Assembly (NCBI RefSeq): GCF_000721935.1 | Contig: NZ_KL585394.1 | Coordinates: 114,014-122,791, forward strand | DNA from: Streptomyces sp. NRRL WC-3549 | GTDB lineage: Bacteria > Actinomycetota > Actinomycetes > Streptomycetales > Streptomycetaceae | Direction of reading: 5' to 3' | Length of the DNA: 8,778 nt | Part shown: one piece after another, positions 6,436 through 8,778 of the stretch | How positions within the stretch are numbered: the stretch's first letter is position 1 | Layout: every line of letters begins with the position of its first letter | The notes under the pieces: generated by a model | Seen by the model: the letters and a program-made list of their open reading frames with translations, nothing else | The model's database searches: none | Told to the model about the DNA's origin: nothing | Translations under genes and position numbers: made by a program

Positions 6436-6618
6436 CCCTCCGCGTCGGCCGCAGGGTGTGCGGTCCTTCGTGTGCAAAGGGCCTCCCGGGCGAGCGGGCT
6501 GGGCCCCGCTCACTTGGCTGCGACGTCCGCCTGGCTGGTGACCGGACATCGACCTGACAGGGGTATTCCCAGCCGGTCGGCCGGTCATGCGGCCGAACGG
6601 GTGCGACCGGCGTACGGG

Positions 6619-6644
6619 GGACGGCCGGGGTGGTGCGGCCGTCC
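6619..6644 (-). terminator. Hairpin terminator of the cis-prenyltransferase gene
   Basis: GGACGGCCG (6619-6627) pairs perfectly with CGGCCGTCC (6636-6644) around an 8-base loop. It lies about 40 bases after the stop codon of the prenyltransferase. No T-run is present. Confidence 0.65.
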
Positions 6645-6685
6645 GGCCCGCACGGGCGTCGGGCAGGGAGGGAGGGGAGGGTGGT

Positions 6686-7447
6686 TCAGGCGCCGTAGCG
6701 GCGGTGGCGGGCCGCGTAGTCGCGGAGCGCCCGCAGGAAGTCGACCTTGCGGAAGGCCGGCCAGAAGACCTCGCAGAAGTAGTACTCCGAATGGGCGCTC
6801 TGCCAGAGCATGAAGCCCGACAGACGCTGCTCCCCGCTGGTGCGGATCACCAGGTCGGGGTCGGGCTGGCCGCGGGTGTAGAGGTGTTCGGAGATGAGGT
6901 CGGTGGAGACGACCTCGGCGAGCTCCTCGAAGGTCGTGCCCTTGGAGGAGTGCTCCAGCAGCAGGGACCGGACGGCGTCGGCGATCTCCTGGCGTCCGCC
7001 GTAGCCGACGGCGACGTTGACGATTATCCCGTCGACGTCGTGGGTGGCCTCCTCCGCCTCCTTCAGCACCAGTTGGGTCTGCGAGGGCAGCAGGTCGAGC
7101 GTGCCGACGTGGTGGACCCGCCACCGCCCGTCCGCCGCCAGCTGGCGCACGGTGTTCTCGATGATGCGGAGCAGCGGGGTGAGCTCGGCCTCGGGCCGGT
7201 CGAAGTTGTCCGTGGACAGCAGCCAGAGCGTGACGACCTCGACGTCCGTCTCGCTGCACCAGCCGAGGAGCTCGGAGATCTTGTCGGCCCCGGCCTGGTG
7301 GCCCTGGACGGCCGAGCCGCCGGACGCCTTCGCCCACCGCCGGTTCCCGTCGAGGATGACTCCGATGTGCTTGGGCACCTGGGTGTGGTCCAGGCGACCT
7401 CCCACCCGGCGTGCGTAGAGCCCGTACACCAGGTCGCGCAAGTTCAC
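6686..7447 (-). CDS. Short-chain cis-prenyltransferase (isoprenyl transferase, Rv1086-like)
   Basis: A 253-residue cis-prenyltransferase of the UppS superfamily, which condenses isopentenyl diphosphate with an allylic diphosphate. The diphosphate-binding motif DGNRRW is at 33-38 with catalytic Asp33. The C-terminal signature RTSGEQRLSGF (202-212) holds Arg202, Arg208 and Ser210, and Glu221 in HSEYYF fits the Mg-binding position. The sequence, including GQPDPDLV and the end ALRDYAARHRRYG, resembles M. tuberculosis Rv1086, a (2Z,6E)-farnesyl diphosphate synthase that feeds long-chain polyprenyl synthesis, more than the long-chain UppS; product length is inferred. GTG at 7447 is chosen over GTG 7456 because GAGAGG lies 9 bases before it and the family start is MNLRDLVYGLY. 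It diverges from the aldo/keto reductase gene. Confidence 0.93.
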   Translation of the reverse strand: MNLRDLVYGLYARRVGGRLDHTQVPKHIGVILDGNRRWAKASGGSAVQGHQAGADKISELLGWCSETDVEVVTLWLLSTDNFDRPEAELTPLLRIIENTVRQLAADGRWRVHHVGTLDLLPSQTQLVLKEAEEATHDVDGIIVNVAVGYGGRQEIADAVRSLLLEHSSKGTTFEELAEVVSTDLISEHLYTRGQPDPDLVIRTSGEQRLSGFMLWQSAHSEYYFCEVFWPAFRKVDFLRALRDYAARHRRYGA

Positions 7448-7652
7448 TGAAGTCACCCTCTCGGTTCCTTACGGGCCGCCGGCCCGCCTTCCCCGTCGCC
7501 GGGGGTCCGGGGTCGTCCCCGGGGGACAGCCGCACAGCCCACACCCATGTATGCACATCGCGGACCGGCTTTTCCCGAAGCGCCACATTACTGCGGTCGG
7601 GTCACGGGGGCCCAACCCGGTCTGTCACAACTCCGTGATAAGGAGTGGAAAC

Positions 7653-8690
7653 GTGACTGAATCCCTCCACCACCGCGCCGACGCTTCGCGCTACGACTCC
7701 ATGGAATACCGCCGCACCGGCCGCAGCGGCCTCAAACTGCCCGCCGTCTCGCTCGGCCTCTGGCACAACTTCGGCGACGACCGGGCCCTGGACTCCCAGC
7801 AGGCGATCCTGCGCCGCGCCTTCGACCTCGGCGTGACCCATTTCGACCTCGCCAACAGCTACGGTCCGCCGCCCGGCTCCGCCGAGCTGAATTTCGGAAA
7901 GCTCTTCCACCAGGACTTCGCGGCCTACCGGGACGAGCTGATCATCTCGACCAAGGCCGGTTACCTCATGCACCCCGGCCCTTACGGGGAGTGGGGACCC
8001 CGCAAATACCTGCTGTCCTCGCTCGACGCCTCCCTGCGGCGGATGGGCCTGGACCACGTCGACATCTTCTACTCGCACCGCTTCGATCCGCACACCCCGC
8101 TGGAGGAGACGATGGGGGCGCTCGCCTCCGCCGTGCAGCAGGGCAAGGCCCTGTACGTCGGGGTGTCCTCCTACAACGCCGAGCAGACCGCCGAGGCGGC
8201 CGGGCTGCTCAGGGAGATGGGGGTCCCGGCCCTGATCCACCAGCCGTCGTACTCGATGGTGAACCGCTGGATCGAGGCCGACGGGCTCCTCGACGCGCTG
8301 GAGTCGGCCGGCATGGGCTGCATCTCCTTCGCGCCGCTGGCCCAGGGGCTGCTCACCGGTAAGTACCTGGCGGGCATCCCGGAGGGGTCGCGGGCCAGTC
8401 AGGGCAAGTCCCTCGACCCGGGACTGCTCTCCGAGGAGATGCTCCGCCGGCTACGCGGGCTGAACGACATCGCGGCGGGCCGTGGCCAGTCCCTGGCCCA
8501 GCTCGCGCTCACCTGGGTGCTGCGGGACAGCCGGATGACGTCGGCGCTGATCGGCGCGTCGAGCGTGAAGCAGCTGGAGGAGAACGTGGCCGCGCTCGGC
8601 GGACCGGCGCTGTCGGCCGACGAGCTGAAGGAGATCGACACCTTCGCCGTGGACACCGCGAGCACCAACATCTGGGCCAACCGGGGCTGA
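7653..8690 (+). CDS. mgrA: Aldo/keto reductase, L-glyceraldehyde 3-phosphate reductase type (YghZ/MgrA)
   Basis: A 345-residue NADPH-dependent aldo/keto reductase, closely similar along its length to E. coli YghZ, which reduces L-glyceraldehyde 3-phosphate and methylglyoxal. It is a TIM barrel with the catalytic tetrad Asp65 (FDLANSYGPPPGSAE), Tyr70, Lys101 (IISTKAGY) and His142 (FYSHR). The cofactor-binding segment GASSVKQLEEN is at 301-311 (Ser303, Lys306, Gln307, Asn311). The shared motifs LPAVSLGLWHNFGD and RMGLDHVDIFYSHR make the subfamily clear. The frame is open earlier, but GTG at 7653 is chosen for AAGGAG 7 bases upstream and a length equal to YghZ. It probably detoxifies reactive aldehydes, which would fit the stress theme; it may act on other substrates. 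The 205-base gap to the divergent prenyltransferase must hold both promoters. Confidence 0.93.
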   Translation: MTESLHHRADASRYDSMEYRRTGRSGLKLPAVSLGLWHNFGDDRALDSQQAILRRAFDLGVTHFDLANSYGPPPGSAELNFGKLFHQDFAAYRDELIISTKAGYLMHPGPYGEWGPRKYLLSSLDASLRRMGLDHVDIFYSHRFDPHTPLEETMGALASAVQQGKALYVGVSSYNAEQTAEAAGLLREMGVPALIHQPSYSMVNRWIEADGLLDALESAGMGCISFAPLAQGLLTGKYLAGIPEGSRASQGKSLDPGLLSEEMLRRLRGLNDIAAGRGQSLAQLALTWVLRDSRMTSALIGASSVKQLEENVAALGGPALSADELKEIDTFAVDTASTNIWANRG

Positions 8691-8714
8691 CGCCCGGCCC
8701 CGCGCCCGGCCCCG
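8691..8714. repeat. Tandem 12-base GC repeat after mgrA
   Basis: CGCCCGGCCCCG occurs twice in direct succession starting at the base after the mgrA stop, and a partial third unit (CCCGG) follows. It is short, and in such GC-rich DNA may be a simple slippage product. No stem was recognised that would make it a terminator. Confidence 0.6.
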
Positions 8715-8751
8715 CCCGGTGCGCGGCCGGAGTGGCGGCGCGCGGGCACAG

Positions 8752-8778
8752 AAAAACGGGCCGGTCCGTGGGGGGGGG
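8752..8778 (-). terminator. Half of a probable T-run terminator, cut by the contig end
   Basis: Read on the minus strand, CACGGACCGGCCCGTTTTTC (8751-8770) looks like the descending arm plus T-run of an intrinsic terminator for a convergent gene beyond the right edge. The matching arm would lie past the window. Nine G follow in place of it on the plus strand (8770-8778), which may be real or a sequencing artefact. Confidence 0.35.

Larger units (their letters stand above)
6326..6685. other. 360-base non-coding gap with hairpins upstream of phoH2
   Basis: No convincing gene lies here; frames crossing it lack a ribosome-binding site and any family motif. It holds the terminator of the prenyltransferase (6619-6644) and two further hairpins: 6401-6435 (13 bp with two single-base bulges) and 6492-6511 (7 bp, loop CTGGGC). 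The phoH2 promoter must lie in this gap or within its leader; no clear core promoter was recognised. A GGGAAT followed 17 bases later by GTC on the minus strand (6545-6570) is a weak SigR-like pattern. Confidence 0.6.

Noticed and set aside
6319..6588. Small frames in the phoH2 upstream gap as possible small proteins
   Set aside because: Arg/Pro/Gly-rich composition typical of GC shadow frames, with no supported start or motif.

Overview
The window is a GC-rich stretch with GTG starts, strong GC bias at third codon positions and long spurious ORFs on both strands. The gene set (oxyR divergent from ahpCD, an SLT-domain cell-wall protein, a PIN-PhoH ATPase, a cis-prenyltransferase) points to a Streptomyces chromosome. 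It reads as core genome: no insertion sequence, phage gene, CRISPR array, tRNA or rRNA was seen. The window appears to be a whole contig, because its first 16 bases are Tn5/Nextera mosaic-end adapter, not genome, and it ends in nine G inside what looks like half of a terminator.

Left part (1-2431): after the adapter come the last codons of a membrane protein gene (+), then a hairpin terminator shared with oxyR (-). oxyR diverges from ahpC-ahpD (+). Together these form a peroxide-stress unit: OxyR senses peroxide through Cys211/Cys220, AhpC reduces peroxides, and AhpD regenerates AhpC. The oxyR-ahpC gap holds a plausible OxyR operator with the four-element spacing known from E. coli, and a hairpin in the ahpC leader. 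A 20-bp perfect stem separates ahpD from the convergent next gene.

Middle part (2429-6325, all on the minus strand): an AI-2E-family membrane protein, a secreted SLT-domain (lytic transglycosylase-like) protein, and a PIN-PhoH (PhoH2) protein. The SLT gene is odd: its conserved C-terminal end and stop codon are missing, and the frame runs open through a terminator hairpin into the AI-2E gene. Its 5' leader of about 230 bases is a chain of hairpins directly downstream of a good housekeeping-type promoter, and is the best candidate here for an undescribed regulatory RNA.

Right part (6326-8778): a 360-base hairpin-rich gap upstream of phoH2, a short-chain cis-prenyltransferase (-) resembling mycobacterial Rv1086, and a divergent aldo/keto reductase of the YghZ/MgrA type (+). 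The last 88 bases are non-coding.
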